From: Nitrospirales bacterium
GTDB taxonomy: Bacteria > Nitrospirota > Nitrospiria > Nitrospirales > UBA8639
Reading direction: 5' to 3'
Assembly (NCBI GenBank): GCA_012270585.1
Contig: JAAXIB010000016.1
Location: forward strand, 1-57,137
DNA length: 57,137 bases
Notes under the pieces: generated by a model
Database searches by the model: none
The model's input: only the letters and a program-made list of their open reading frames with translations
What the model was told of the DNA's origin: nothing
Part shown: positions 39,056 through 48,440 of the stretch, piece after piece
Layout: every line of letters starts with the position of its first letter
Position numbering within the stretch: the first letter of the stretch is position 1
Position numbers and translations under genes: made by a program

Positions 39056-41422
39056 CTATAATATTTCCAACGGGTCCACGTTCACCCCGAATTTGATGCG
39101 TCGATGGGGTGTTTCCCTGGTCATCAGCTCGAGCGTTTGTCGGACGAGGGTTCGCCCGGCGGCCCCGTCTGCGACTTTGACCAACAGATGGTAGCGGCAC
39201 TGTCCCCGCGGCTTGGCTCCATGCGAGACAAGAGGACCCAGGATGGCGTCCTGTTCATGCCGTTGCATGTCTCCTCGGGCGATCATGAGGGCGAGTCCGT
39301 TTGTGAGATGCTGTTGCCATCGCTTTGCGGCCTTTTCGGTTTCCGCTGCCTCCTGGCCTGAGACGTGCAACTGGATGAGCTGCCCGAAGGGTGGGTATCC
39401 CACCATCCGGCGAAAGGCCAATTCATGGTCATGGAAGAGCTTGGGCGGTTGTTGACCGACGGCGTGCATCACCGGATGCGAGGGCAGGCGCGTTTGGATG
39501 AGCGCGGATCCGGAAAGGCCGGGCGTCAACAGATCGACGGCCTGTTGGAGATGGTGAAACACTCGTTCCGACGATCGAAAATCCGGCACGTGCAAGCCGG
39601 CGTCCGCATAGGGGATGACGACGCATCGCACCGGCGCAAAGGGTGTGGCCTGAAAGAGCAGTTGTGTCCCGACGACAATCTGGATCTGCCCTTGAGTAAA
39701 GCGCTCTCGAATGCGCTGTGCGGCGGATGCACTTCGGATCGTGTTGCCGTCATAACGTGCGATGGTTGCGTGGGGGTACAGACGCTGCAATTCTTCTTCA
39801 AGGCGTTCCGTGCCGAAGCCCACCGGTTCCAAACGCGTGCCGGAACAGGCCGGGCACGCGGTTGGTATGGGCTCGGCCTGCCCACAATAGGAGCACCGCA
39901 GTTGTGATTGCCGGAGACTCAAGGCAATCCTGCAGTGTGAGCATTGCGGCGCCGTTCCGCAATCCCGGCAGGTGACGGACGAAGAAAACCCCTTACGATT
40001 GTGATAGACAACGACCCCGCCGCCATGGGCCAGAGCCTGCTCGATGCCGTTCCGCAAAGTATCGGAGAAGATCGTGCCGAACGGGGCTTCTTGAAGGCCG
40101 ATCATCTGAACCGGATGCGGGGTGCTCCGCTTGGCGAAAGCCCGTTGAGAATCCTCGTCGTGCGCAAAGCGATGGACCGTCTCCAAGGTGGGGTAGGGCG
40201 TGTGCAGCACGAGCACGGCGTCGTCCAACTCGGCTCGTTTTCGTGCGACCTCCCGGGCGTGATAGTGCGGACTCGGATCTTCCTTGTACGCGCTCTCTTC
40301 CTCACGTTCGACCCATAGACAGCCCAGGGAGGGGAGAGGGAGGAAGAGCGCTGACCTCGTCCCCACGACCACCGGATAAAGGCCGTGTTTGACGGCTTGC
40401 CAGTGTTGCAAGCGCTGTCTATCCGAAAGGCCGCTGTGAAACTCTCCTATCGGATGGCTTACCGAGCGCCGGAGATGAGCGACCAGACGCGCGGCTTGGT
40501 GAATATTCGGAGCGATCACCAGGACCGTCCGTGCCCGGGTCGTCGTTGCTCGTATAACGGTGGCTAACAGGGGGTGCGGAAATGCCGCTTCAGTAGCCAG
40601 TACCTCTCCGAATCGTTTGGACTGAAGGTGTTGCGCAAAACTGCCCCACCACGAGGGAAGGCCGGGACGTTCATCCGGGATTTCGAGAAAGCCCTGTACA
40701 GGCGTGCTGTCCTTCCCGTCCCTCCTCTCGTCCTTACCATCTCTCCCTCTGTCATTCCCGCTTCTCCCTCTGTCATTCCCGCGAAAGCGGGAATCCAGGT
40801 TTTCCTTTTTCGAGGTTTCGAGAAAACTCTTTGCAGGGGACGCCGGTGCGGAGCCGCTTTGAAACGGTCGTTCGGTCCAGTCCTGCCGTTTCTGAATCCA
40901 TGTGTGTCGTTTGAGCCGTTGCAGGACCGTGGCGGGGTTGTCCAGCAGCGCCTCAATGGTTGCTTGCGCCAAGCCTTTGGAACGTTTGGCGAGCGCGGCA
41001 AGGAGTTTGTACGTGGAGGTGCCGGTCCGGGTTGCTTCCAGGCGTTGTCGGCCTTGCGGGGTAATGGTCCAACGGGTGCTGCTGCGAAAGGGGAGACCCG
41101 GGGGTTGGACAAGCACCAGGCAGGTTCCCAAGGGGGCCAGGTAATAGTCCGCCATCCATTGCGCCAAGGCAATGAGCCTGGGGTCCGGGTCCCAAAGCGC
41201 AGAGGTGAGGAAATGCAGTTCGCGGATACGGCCCGGAGCAACGGGGGGTTGCTTCACGTGCTCGGCAAGAGAGACAATAATTCCCGGCTTGACACGCGGA
41301 CCGAACGGTGCCAGGACCCATTGCCCTATTTTGGGGCTGGAACTCCATGAGTGAGGAATACGGTACGTAAACGATTGAGAGGTCCCGGGAGGAAAGACGA
41401 CGTCGGCATAGGATGATGGCAT
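39056..41422 (-). CDS. priA: PriA-like primosomal protein without ATPase motifs
   Basis: A 788-residue PriA family member. The N-terminal 3'-DNA-binding domain is recognisable (ADVVFPPGTSQSFTYRIP...GQWVLAPFG). The zinc-binding cysteines are intact (CRDCGTAPQCSHC, CSYCG, CPACSG, about residues 470-510), as is the late helicase block FGTERLEEELQRLYPHATIARYDGN. But the Walker A region reads TEAAFPHPLLATVIRA where GVTGSGKTE is expected, and the Walker B/DEEH site reads WVEREEESAYKED. It should not hydrolyse ATP and may act as a primosome scaffold, as proposed for actinobacterial PriA. Residues about 207-240 are encoded by an inserted repeat (LDSRFRGNDRGRSGNDRGRD). Confidence 0.85.
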   Translation of the reverse strand: MPSSYADVVFPPGTSQSFTYRIPHSWSSSPKIGQWVLAPFGPRVKPGIIVSLAEHVKQPPVAPGRIRELHFLTSALWDPDPRLIALAQWMADYYLAPLGTCLVLVQPPGLPFRSSTRWTITPQGRQRLEATRTGTSTYKLLAALAKRSKGLAQATIEALLDNPATVLQRLKRHTWIQKRQDWTERPFQSGSAPASPAKSFLETSKKENLDSRFRGNDRGRSGNDRGRDGKDERRDGKDSTPVQGFLEIPDERPGLPSWWGSFAQHLQSKRFGEVLATEAAFPHPLLATVIRATTTRARTVLVIAPNIHQAARLVAHLRRSVSHPIGEFHSGLSDRQRLQHWQAVKHGLYPVVVGTRSALFLPLPSLGCLWVEREEESAYKEDPSPHYHAREVARKRAELDDAVLVLHTPYPTLETVHRFAHDEDSQRAFAKRSTPHPVQMIGLQEAPFGTIFSDTLRNGIEQALAHGGGVVVYHNRKGFSSSVTCRDCGTAPQCSHCRIALSLRQSQLRCSYCGQAEPIPTACPACSGTRLEPVGFGTERLEEELQRLYPHATIARYDGNTIRSASAAQRIRERFTQGQIQIVVGTQLLFQATPFAPVRCVVIPYADAGLHVPDFRSSERVFHHLQQAVDLLTPGLSGSALIQTRLPSHPVMHAVGQQPPKLFHDHELAFRRMVGYPPFGQLIQLHVSGQEAAETEKAAKRWQQHLTNGLALMIARGDMQRHEQDAILGPLVSHGAKPRGQCRYHLLVKVADGAAGRTLVRQTLELMTRETPHRRIKFGVNVDPLEIL
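40745..40802 (-). repeat. Repeat element inserted in frame in priA
   Basis: GTCATTCCCGC...GTCATTCCCGCGAAAGCGGGAATCCAGG, including ATTCCC-N8-GGGAAT (40775-40794), a perfect match to the Neisseria dRS3 pattern. It lies in the priA coding frame without a stop and adds an Asp/Arg/Gly-rich loop between the DNA-binding and helicase parts. Confidence 0.85.
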
Positions 41423-41460
41423 ACAGGCTATTGTGCCAAAGGAATCGTGCCCTCACAACG

Positions 41461-42009
41461 ATGAACCGTACAATGACAAAGGAGGACTCGGCATGCCATG
41501 AAGATACGGTACACGTCATGACCAACAAGAGAACGTGGACCGGTGTGCTCTTCGTGATGCTCTGGGCTCTTGTCGAGACCGCGGGCATGCCGGCCGTGCC
41601 GGTGTATGGGCAGGAAGAGGAGAAGACGCATTTGCGGGATTTTTCTCCTCTCCCGGAAGAGCCAGAAGAGTTTGACGATCGTGAGGTCAAGGCGTATTAC
41701 GACTGGCGCAATGACTTGTTTTTCCGGGAATTCGACATGAACGGAGACGGCGTGGTGAATTATATGACCGCCCGGCGAACCTACAAGGTCTGGCTGGATG
41801 AATTCGGCACGCCGGTCGTCGTGACGGTCGGGGCTCCGTTGTTCTATTGGTTGGATCGCAACGGGAATGGAGAATTTGAAACAGGCAAAGGCGAGATGTG
41901 GTCGGACCCGGACGAAGACGGCATCACCGGAAATGAGCGGACGTATGATACCAGCCATCTGGAAGAGCAGCCTTCGCGTATTCCACAGTGGTCCGCACCC
42001 GTTCCATAA
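41461..42009 (+). CDS. Secreted EF-hand-type calcium-binding protein
   Basis: About 182 residues. The start is uncertain: ATG 41461 gives the full frame, while ATG 41518 places a good signal peptide at the very N-terminus (RTWTGVLFVMLWALVETAG, cleavage near VYGQEE). The mature part has a DxNxDG loop DMNGDGVVNY, a second DRNGNGEFETG and a third, weaker DPDEDGITGNE, i.e. two or three EF-hand-like sites. It should bind calcium in the periplasm or outside the cell. Neighbours give no functional hint: priA diverges, a small gene follows. Confidence 0.75.
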   Translation: MNRTMTKEDSACHEDTVHVMTNKRTWTGVLFVMLWALVETAGMPAVPVYGQEEEKTHLRDFSPLPEEPEEFDDREVKAYYDWRNDLFFREFDMNGDGVVNYMTARRTYKVWLDEFGTPVVVTVGAPLFYWLDRNGNGEFETGKGEMWSDPDEDGITGNERTYDTSHLEEQPSRIPQWSAPVP

Positions 42010-42115
42010 TCCCTCGTCGCTTTGTGCGGCTGGTGATGCCCCCCACCGGTTCGCCGGTAGACTTACGCGTTGCTGTTCTTTTATGATGGTCTCCTGACGG
42101 AAGGAGAAAGGAGCC

Positions 42116-42337
42116 ATGGCAAGTTTCACTGCCGGAATAAAGTCGGTCATTCGAGAGAGTGTTCGGACCACAATCCGCAACACGTTGGCCTCGGTGATTC
42201 AGGAAGTCACGGAGGAAGAACTACGAACGGCCTTAAAAACGAAAAACTTTCGTGAGCCGCTGATGGAGATGACTCAATCCGAGTTGCAGCTTGCCATCAA
42301 AGATTTGGCGAAAAACGGGAAACGTCCCCGGTCCTGA
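42116..42337 (+). CDS. Small helical protein of unknown function
   Basis: A 73-residue protein that is largely helical and charged (TTIRNTLASVIQEVTEEELRTAL, EMTQSELQLAIKDLAKNGKRPRS). It is preceded by GAAGGAGAAAGGAGCC, a very strong ribosome site. No membrane segment, no recognised family. It stands alone between the EF-hand protein and a doubtful small frame. Confidence 0.65.
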   Translation: MASFTAGIKSVIRESVRTTIRNTLASVIQEVTEEELRTALKTKNFREPLMEMTQSELQLAIKDLAKNGKRPRS

Positions 42338-42397
42338 CGGTTGCTCTTCAAGGTTTTTCCTCAGAAGGGCGAACACCGCCCCCACCTATCATGCCGG

Positions 42398-42592
42398 ATG
42401 TCTATGATGAATCGCGTTCAACCGGATAAAGAAAGACCACCCGACGAACCATCGCCGAAACGCATTCAAACGCAGATCCATCGACGCAAGAAGGCCAAGG
42501 CGGTCTCTCCCCTGACGAATGAATGGGACAATTCGCAAGCAGGTCCTCCCAAGGGTTTGAAACGCCCACCGCAGGATATGCGGAACTCGTAG
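42398..42592 (+). CDS. Doubtful small basic protein
   Basis: A 64-codon frame, MSMMNRVQPDKERPPDEPSP followed by a Lys/Arg-rich stretch RIQTQIHRRKKAKA. No ribosome site is seen and the sequence is low in complexity. Included because no stronger gene competes for this region. Confidence 0.3.
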   Translation: MSMMNRVQPDKERPPDEPSPKRIQTQIHRRKKAKAVSPLTNEWDNSQAGPPKGLKRPPQDMRNS

Positions 42593-42862
42593 CGAGCCTT
42601 TCCGTCCCTTACGCTCTCCCGGTGCTCCGGATACTATCAGGCTTGCCCCGGACTTGATCCGGGGGTCCCGTTTTACGGGAATATGCTGATTGTTTACCAA
42701 GAAAATTACGGGATTGGGGCTTTTGAAACGGGATGGTAGGTCTTTTGTTCTCTTGATTCGGCCAAAAATGGGGTGCTACGATCCAGAATTGTGCGAAAAG
42801 ATTGAAGTTTTTGCTCCCCGATAAGAGATGCCGGGGACATTTTTTTGCGAGGCCAATTCCTG
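42593..42862. repeat. Repeat copy and nuo leader
   Basis: A copy of a GCTTGCCCCGGACTTGATCCGGGGGTCCCGTTTTACGGGAAT element lies at about 42643-42682 (two nested hairpins). The remaining 180 bases upstream of nuoA are AT-richer and should hold the nuo promoter, but no clear -35/-10 pair was found. Confidence 0.6.
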
Positions 42863-43249
42863 ATGGTCGGCGGGCTTGATCTGTTTCTGGACTATCTTGC
42901 GAAATATTCGCCAATAGTCGTGTTCATTGTCCTGGCATTGGGATTTGGCGTCGTGACGCTCCTCCTGAGTTATCTCGTCCAGCCGAAGTACCCCGAAGTT
43001 GAAAAACTCAGCGTCTATGAATGCGGCAGTGAGCCCTTTTCCGATTCCCGGATGCCGTTTCCCGTCCGGTATTACGTCATCGCGATGCTGTTCGTTATTT
43101 TCGATATCGAAGTCATCTTTCTCTATCCTTGGGCCATCACCTTTGACCAACTCGGCGTGATCGGCCTCATTGAAATGATGATTTTTATCGGCCTGTTCGT
43201 CGTGGCCTACGTGTATGCGTGGAGAAAGGGCGCGTTGGAGTGGGACTGA
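42863..43249 (+). CDS. nuoA: NADH-quinone oxidoreductase subunit A
   Basis: A 128-residue protein with three membrane segments. The loop between the first two contains the conserved [20 protein letters not shown], and the second helix has [15 protein letters not shown]. It helps shape the quinone channel of complex I. ATG 42863 is preferred over TTG 42845. Its 3' end overlaps the start of nuoB by about 30 bases, depending on the nuoB start. Confidence 0.95.
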   Translation: MVGGLDLFLDYLAKYSPIVVFIVLALGFGVVTLLLSYLVQPKYPEVEKLSVYECGSEPFSDSRMPFPVRYYVIAMLFVIFDIEVIFLYPWAITFDQLGVIGLIEMMIFIGLFVVAYVYAWRKGALEWD

Positions 43250-43776
43250 TACAAATAGGGAAAAAGCACGAGAAAGACGGCGATATCGGGGTCATCACGC
43301 TGTCTCTGGAAAAAGCCGCGAATTGGGCGCGAAAGGGTTCGCTTTGGCCGATGACGTTCGGGTTGGCCTGTTGCGCGATTGAGATGATTGCCGCGGTCTC
43401 CTCCCGGTATGACGTGGACCGGTACGGGGCCGGCGTGTTTCGTGGTTCTCCTCGTCAATCCGACTTGATGATCGTGGCGGGCACGGTGTGCCGGCGGATG
43501 GCTCCGGTCATTCGCAAAATCTACGACCAGATGCCCGAACCCAAATACGTCATTTCCATGGGGTCCTGCGCCACGTCCGGGAACATTTACGATAGTTACA
43601 GCGTGGTCCAGGGCGTGGATCGGTTTGTGCCGGTCGACATTTACGTGCCCGGATGCCCGCCGACCCCCGAAGCCCTGTTCGACGGAATTTTGAAGCTGCA
43701 GGACCAGATTATGCAGAAGCGGGTCTTTACCAAACAGCCCGAACAGGTCAGGCCCCGGGACAAGGCCATCGGGTAA
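43219..43776 (+). CDS. nuoB: NADH-quinone oxidoreductase subunit B
   Basis: A 185-residue subunit that carries the terminal Fe-S cluster N2. Its four ligands are visible: Cys51 and Cys52 ([10 protein letters not shown]), Cys117 (GSCATSG) and Cys146 ([12 protein letters not shown]). It passes electrons to quinone. GTG 43219 gives the full frame; GTG 43240 is a shorter alternative near the nuoA stop and cannot be excluded. The stop overlaps the nuoC start (TAATG). Confidence 0.95.
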   Translation: MEKGRVGVGLIQIGKKHEKDGDIGVITLSLEKAANWARKGSLWPMTFGLACCAIEMIAAVSSRYDVDRYGAGVFRGSPRQSDLMIVAGTVCRRMAPVIRKIYDQMPEPKYVISMGSCATSGNIYDSYSVVQGVDRFVPVDIYVPGCPPTPEALFDGILKLQDQIMQKRVFTKQPEQVRPRDKAIG

Positions 43777-44276
43777 TGCATCCTCTTGCCGAAACCATCC
43801 AGGCTCGCTTTCCCGATGGGTTCCTGACCGCACAGGAATGGCGGGGTGATCTGGCCGTGACGGTGAAACGCGAGGCCCTGCACGCGATCGGCCGTTTCCT
43901 GAAGGATGATCCGTCCATGGACTGTGATTATATCGTGCACGTCAGTTCGGTGGATTGGCCGGACGAGGAGGAGCGCTTTGAAGTCGTGTATGAAGTCTAC
44001 TCCATCCGCCATCGCCATCGTATTCGTGTGAAGACGCGGGTTCCGGAACACGACTGTTTTGTGGATTCGTTGACGGATATATGGCCGGGCGCGGAGTTCA
44101 TGGAGCGGGAAGTGTTCGACATGATGGGCATCCGATTCAACAACCACCCGGACTTGCGACGGATTTTGATGCCGGACGATTTTCCCGAAGGCTATCCGTT
44201 ACGAAAGGATTTCCCTCTCCAGGGCAAGGGCTGGCGCGATACGTTTGATTTTCTGAATGAGGGTACGGCCTCCTGA
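43776..44276 (+). CDS. nuoC: NADH-quinone oxidoreductase subunit C
   Basis: A 166-residue hydrophilic subunit of the peripheral arm. The signature EREVFDMMGIRFNNHPDLRRILMPDDF...GYPLRKDFPL is complete. It is a stand-alone NuoC rather than a NuoCD fusion. It supports the NuoD/NuoB quinone-site module. Translation is coupled to nuoB through the one-base overlap. Confidence 0.95.
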   Translation: MHPLAETIQARFPDGFLTAQEWRGDLAVTVKREALHAIGRFLKDDPSMDCDYIVHVSSVDWPDEEERFEVVYEVYSIRHRHRIRVKTRVPEHDCFVDSLTDIWPGAEFMEREVFDMMGIRFNNHPDLRRILMPDDFPEGYPLRKDFPLQGKGWRDTFDFLNEGTAS

Positions 44277-44303
44277 CGGGCAGGCCTCCTGAGAGAAGCA
44301 ACC

Positions 44304-45554
44304 ATGGCGTATTTGGAAGACCAACGCGAAACCGTCTATAAGGTCGACCCGGCCCATCCGGAGACCAAGGATCTGCCGATCCTGCGGACCGAGGAACTGT
44401 TGTTGAACATGGGGCCGCAGCACCCTGCGACGCACGGCGTGCTGAAAGTGATCCTGGACCTCGAAGGAGAGCGGATTACGAAATCCACGGTGGTCATGGG
44501 CTTTCTCCATCGGGGCGTGGAAAAACTCGCCGAACACGGGACGTATCATCAATTTATTCCTCATACGGATCGTCTCGACTACGTCTGCGCGATGTACAAC
44601 AACTTCGCGTATTGCCGGGCCGTCGAGAAACTGATGAACGTGACCGTGCCCGAACGGGCGGAATATCTGCGCACGATCGTGGCCGAAGTGCAGCGGATTA
44701 TCGGCCATCTGTTCTGGTTGGGCACGCAGGCCCTCGATATTGGGGCGATGACCGTGTTTTTCTACACGTTCCGTGACCGCGAGATTCTGCTCGACTGGTT
44801 CGATGAACTGTGCGGGGCGCGGCTCACGACCAGTTGGTATCGGATCGGCGGCGTGGAACGGGACTTTACCGCCTCGCTGGAAACCAAGATCCGGGACTTT
44901 CTGGCGTACTTTCCTCCCAAGATCGACGAATACGTGGTGTTCCTGGAAAAGAATCGTATCTGGTTGGCTCGGACCGTGGGCGTGGCGGTCATCTCGGCTG
45001 AGGACGCGTTGGGCTACGGGTTGAGCGGGCCCACGCTACGGGGGTCGGGTGTCGATTACGACTTGCGCAAATACGAGTCGTATGGGGCCTATCCCAAGTG
45101 CGAGTTCAGCGTGCCGGTGGGCAAGAACGGCGACACGTATGATCGGTATTGGATCCGTATTGAAGAAATGCGCGAAAGCATCAAGATCATACGTCAATGC
45201 ATGGACCAGATGCCGAAGGAAGGGCCGGTGATGGCCGAGGTGCCCAGCGTCACCCTGCCGCCCAAGAACCGCGTGTTTACCAATCTCGAATCCATGATCC
45301 AGCAGTTCAAGCTGTTTTCCCAAGGGTTCGATGCGCCGCCCGGGGAGATTTATTGCGGGACCGAGGCGCATAAAGGTGAACTGGGATTTTATATCGTGAG
45401 TACCGGGGCAGGGAATCCGTATCGCCTGAAGATCCGGTCCCCGTCCTTTATCCACATGGGAGCGTTTGACTTTATGGCCAAAGGGTACATGATTGCCGAC
45501 GCGGTCACGATTTTCGGCTCTTACGACATTGTCATGGGAGAATGCGATCGGTAA
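44304..45554 (+). CDS. nuoD: NADH-quinone oxidoreductase subunit D
   Basis: A 416-residue subunit, the NiFe-hydrogenase large-subunit relative that forms the quinone site with NuoB. LNMGPQHPATHGVLKVILDLEGE near the N-terminus and the C-terminal GELGFYIVSTGAGNPYRLKIRSPSF...FGSYDIVMGECDR are typical, and the quinone-site His of GPQHPATHG is present. ATG 44304 is 27 bases after nuoC. A repeat-bearing gap of 177 bases separates it from nuoG. Confidence 0.95.
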   Translation: MAYLEDQRETVYKVDPAHPETKDLPILRTEELLLNMGPQHPATHGVLKVILDLEGERITKSTVVMGFLHRGVEKLAEHGTYHQFIPHTDRLDYVCAMYNNFAYCRAVEKLMNVTVPERAEYLRTIVAEVQRIIGHLFWLGTQALDIGAMTVFFYTFRDREILLDWFDELCGARLTTSWYRIGGVERDFTASLETKIRDFLAYFPPKIDEYVVFLEKNRIWLARTVGVAVISAEDALGYGLSGPTLRGSGVDYDLRKYESYGAYPKCEFSVPVGKNGDTYDRYWIRIEEMRESIKIIRQCMDQMPKEGPVMAEVPSVTLPPKNRVFTNLESMIQQFKLFSQGFDAPPGEIYCGTEAHKGELGFYIVSTGAGNPYRLKIRSPSFIHMGAFDFMAKGYMIADAVTIFGSYDIVMGECDR

Positions 45555-45579
45555 GGGGACGTTGAAAAAGCCGCGCCGA

Positions 45580-45650
45580 CCCTCTACCTCCCCTCACCCC
45601 TCCTTACAAAGGAGGGGAACAGGGAGAGGAGAGACGAAGGGAAGGGGAAC
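45580..45650. repeat. Palindromic repeat inside the nuo operon, half copy
   Basis: CTCTACCTCCCCTCACCCCTCCTTACAAAGGAGGGGA (about 45590-45620) matches one arm of the inverted-repeat element at 55113-55243. The CCCTCCTT-ACAAAGGAGGG part is itself a hairpin. It fills most of the 177-base gap between nuoD and nuoG. Confidence 0.75.
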
Positions 45651-45731
45651 ATCTGTGGCGTGGGATTGGCAACCAGAAAGTTGGCAGATGCAAACATGAT
45701 GAGCTCCTCAATGCAGGAGCGGGAGCAATAG

Positions 45732-48425
45732 ATGGCACTCAAACCGGTTACGACACCCGATACTGAAGCCGCGACGATTGCCCTGAATATCGACGGTGAA
45801 ACCGTCACCGCGAAAGAAGGGGTTTCGCTGTATGACGTGATTTCCAGCATGGGGAAAATCGTTCCGGCCATGTGTTATCACTACACGTTCGATCCCTTCG
45901 GATCCTGCGGCATGTGCCTGGTCCTGCAGGAAGGAAAGAAGTCGCCGGTACGTTCCTGCACCGCCAAGGCGACCGAAGGAATGGTGATTCGCACGGATGG
46001 AGAGGATCTGTTCGCGGCACGGAAAAAGGCCGTTGAAAAACACCTCTCCGTGCATCCCTTGGATTGTCCGGTCTGCGACGCGGACGGGCATTGCGAACTG
46101 CAAGACATGGCCTTCGAGCACCAGGTCATCAACCTGGCCAACGCCAAACAGAAAAATATTCCGGAAGATACGCGCAGCCTGGTGCTTGACTTCAACATGA
46201 ATCGCTGCATTGCGTGCGGGGAATGCATCAATATCTGCAAGGACGTCCAGCGGATTGACGCCTTGCAGTTCATGAAGAAGGGCGGGTTTACGCAAGTCGT
46301 GGCGAAGGGGGATCATGCCTTGGACTGCGAATTTTGCGGTGATTGCCTCGCGGTTTGTCCCGTGGGCGCGATTACCAACAAATTTTCAAAATACGTGTAC
46401 AAGCCCTGGCAACTTCGGAAAACCACGACGACCTGCAATTACTGCGGCGACGGGTGCCAAATGCAGGTGGAAACCAAGGACACGGAAGTCGTGCGGGTGA
46501 CCTCTCCCTTATCCTGGAAAAATAAATGGGGCGACCGGGGCGATACGATCAATGGGCACGGAGGGCTCTGCGTGCGAGGGCGGTTCGGCTTTCAATTTAT
46601 TGACAGCAAAGAGCGGCTGAAGGAGCCGCTCATTCGAAAAGAGACGGGTCTGGTTCCCGTCCCGTGGATCGAAGCCTTGGACACGACCGCAGAGCGGCTG
46701 AAGGACATCAAGAGTCGATACGGGTCTGAGGCCATTGCGGGCCTGATCACGGCGCGGTGCACGAATGAGGAACTCTACGTCTTCCAACGCTTCATGCGGA
46801 CCGTGCTCGGGACGAACAACCTCGACAGCAGCGCGCGTTACGGTCATATGAATTTCGTGCGAGCGGTGCACCATGCTCTCGGGATCAACCGGATGATGAA
46901 CACCTCCGCGGATATCACGAAAGCCAAGGCCATCCTGGTGGTGGGGGCCAACGTGACGGAAACGAATCCCGTGGCCAGCCTGCGGGTGAAGACCGCGATC
47001 GGCACCTATAAGGCCTCGGTCATCGTGGTGGATTCCATGCAAACCAACCTGGCCAAGTTGGCGTCGCATCCGGTGATGGTCAAGCCGGGCACGGAAGGAA
47101 CGTTCGTCAAGGGATTGGTCAAATCGGTTCTGGAGCAGGATCTCATCGATTCCGACCTGGTCGCTCAAGCGCCCGAAGCCTTGGTTGCCTTGAAAGCCGC
47201 CGCCCGCGAGCTTTCACTTGAGACCGTGGCCCGGGAAACGGGCGTCCCGGTCGAGATGATTCAGGACGCTGCCAGGGTGTTTGCGGAAGCCCCGCGTTCC
47301 GTCATCGTGTGTGGAGAGGGGATCCTGCGCCAGCACAACGGCTATGACAATACGTTGTCGCTGATCGATCTGGCTTGGGTGACGGGAAAATTGAACAAGC
47401 CCGGGTGTGGGATCAACACGTTCGCCGAAGAAGGGAACGAGCAGGGCGCCGTGGATATGGGGGTCGCGCCGGAATTCCTCCCCGGACCGGTGTCCTATGG
47501 ACACGCCACAGCACGGCAGAAGTTTTCCGAAGCGTGGGGCTCGGCGTTGCCGGATGCACAAACCGGCAAATCCCTCATCGAAATTTTGGAGGACTGTCGC
47601 GCCGGAAAGATTAAAGCGCTCTACGTGGTGGGAGAAAACCCGTTGGCCACGCTTCCGAAATCATTCGGCGTGGAGGAAGCCTTGAGCCAGTTGGAATTGT
47701 TGATCTGTCAGGACCCCTTCCTGACGGAGACGGCACAATATGCGCACGCGGTGTTCCCCGCGTGTACGTTTGCGGAAAAAGACGGCACCGTCACCAACCA
47801 GGAGGGGATGGTGCAATTCGTCAGGCCGGCGTTGGACCCGTTGGGCGAGAGTGCATTGGATTGGCATATCATGGTGGGGCTCGCCAACGGCATGGGGCAT
47901 TCGCTTCCCTATGAAACGACGCAGGATATTCAAGCAGAGATTCGAAAGCTGCTCCCCGGCTACTACAACCTCGGTCAACCCCGACCCGTCGTCGCCGATC
48001 CCACGGCGTACCTTCGAAACGGCTATGCGGATTCGGTTGACGCCAGGTATGCCGTGAATGGCCATGCACGGGAATCAGGCCGGCCCTATGGGCTGAAATT
48101 GATTCAACTCATCTATCATTCGGGCAAATTGTCCACGAAAGCTTCCGGATTGATGGATATTGCACCGAATACCGGCGCGTTACGGATGTCTCTGGAGGAA
48201 TGTGAACGATTGGGCGTTGCCGAAGGGGGGCGTGTGCGCGTGACCTCGGATCAAGGTAGCCTGGAATTGGAGGTGCAAACCGACGTCAACATGTTGCCGG
48301 GAACCTGCGCGTTTCCCGAACATTTCAATGAGCCTCCGGTCAAGGATCTGGTCCGGGTCGTCGTGGACCCCGTGACGCGCGTTCCTTATTTCAAAACCAC
48401 GCAGGTGACGATCGAAAAAATGTAG
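45732..48425 (+). CDS. nuoG: NADH-quinone oxidoreductase subunit G
   Basis: An 897-residue Fe-S subunit. The N-terminal 2Fe-2S domain has Cys48, Cys59, Cys62 and Cys76; a HxxxCxxC site follows (His108, Cys112, Cys115, Cys121). Two ferredoxin-type 4Fe-4S motifs come next (CIACGECINIC, CEFCGDCLAVC), then a formate-dehydrogenase-like 4Fe-4S motif (CNYCGDGC) and a large molybdopterin-oxidoreductase-like domain to the end. It is the electron-input conduit of complex I. With no nuoE or nuoF in the operon, its donor may be ferredoxin or another carrier rather than NADH. ATG 45732 follows GGAGCGGGAGC. Confidence 0.95.
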   Translation: MALKPVTTPDTEAATIALNIDGETVTAKEGVSLYDVISSMGKIVPAMCYHYTFDPFGSCGMCLVLQEGKKSPVRSCTAKATEGMVIRTDGEDLFAARKKAVEKHLSVHPLDCPVCDADGHCELQDMAFEHQVINLANAKQKNIPEDTRSLVLDFNMNRCIACGECINICKDVQRIDALQFMKKGGFTQVVAKGDHALDCEFCGDCLAVCPVGAITNKFSKYVYKPWQLRKTTTTCNYCGDGCQMQVETKDTEVVRVTSPLSWKNKWGDRGDTINGHGGLCVRGRFGFQFIDSKERLKEPLIRKETGLVPVPWIEALDTTAERLKDIKSRYGSEAIAGLITARCTNEELYVFQRFMRTVLGTNNLDSSARYGHMNFVRAVHHALGINRMMNTSADITKAKAILVVGANVTETNPVASLRVKTAIGTYKASVIVVDSMQTNLAKLASHPVMVKPGTEGTFVKGLVKSVLEQDLIDSDLVAQAPEALVALKAAARELSLETVARETGVPVEMIQDAARVFAEAPRSVIVCGEGILRQHNGYDNTLSLIDLAWVTGKLNKPGCGINTFAEEGNEQGAVDMGVAPEFLPGPVSYGHATARQKFSEAWGSALPDAQTGKSLIEILEDCRAGKIKALYVVGENPLATLPKSFGVEEALSQLELLICQDPFLTETAQYAHAVFPACTFAEKDGTVTNQEGMVQFVRPALDPLGESALDWHIMVGLANGMGHSLPYETTQDIQAEIRKLLPGYYNLGQPRPVVADPTAYLRNGYADSVDARYAVNGHARESGRPYGLKLIQLIYHSGKLSTKASGLMDIAPNTGALRMSLEECERLGVAEGGRVRVTSDQGSLELEVQTDVNMLPGTCAFPEHFNEPPVKDLVRVVVDPVTRVPYFKTTQVTIEKM

Positions 48426-48440
48426 GAGAGTCTCTTTTTC

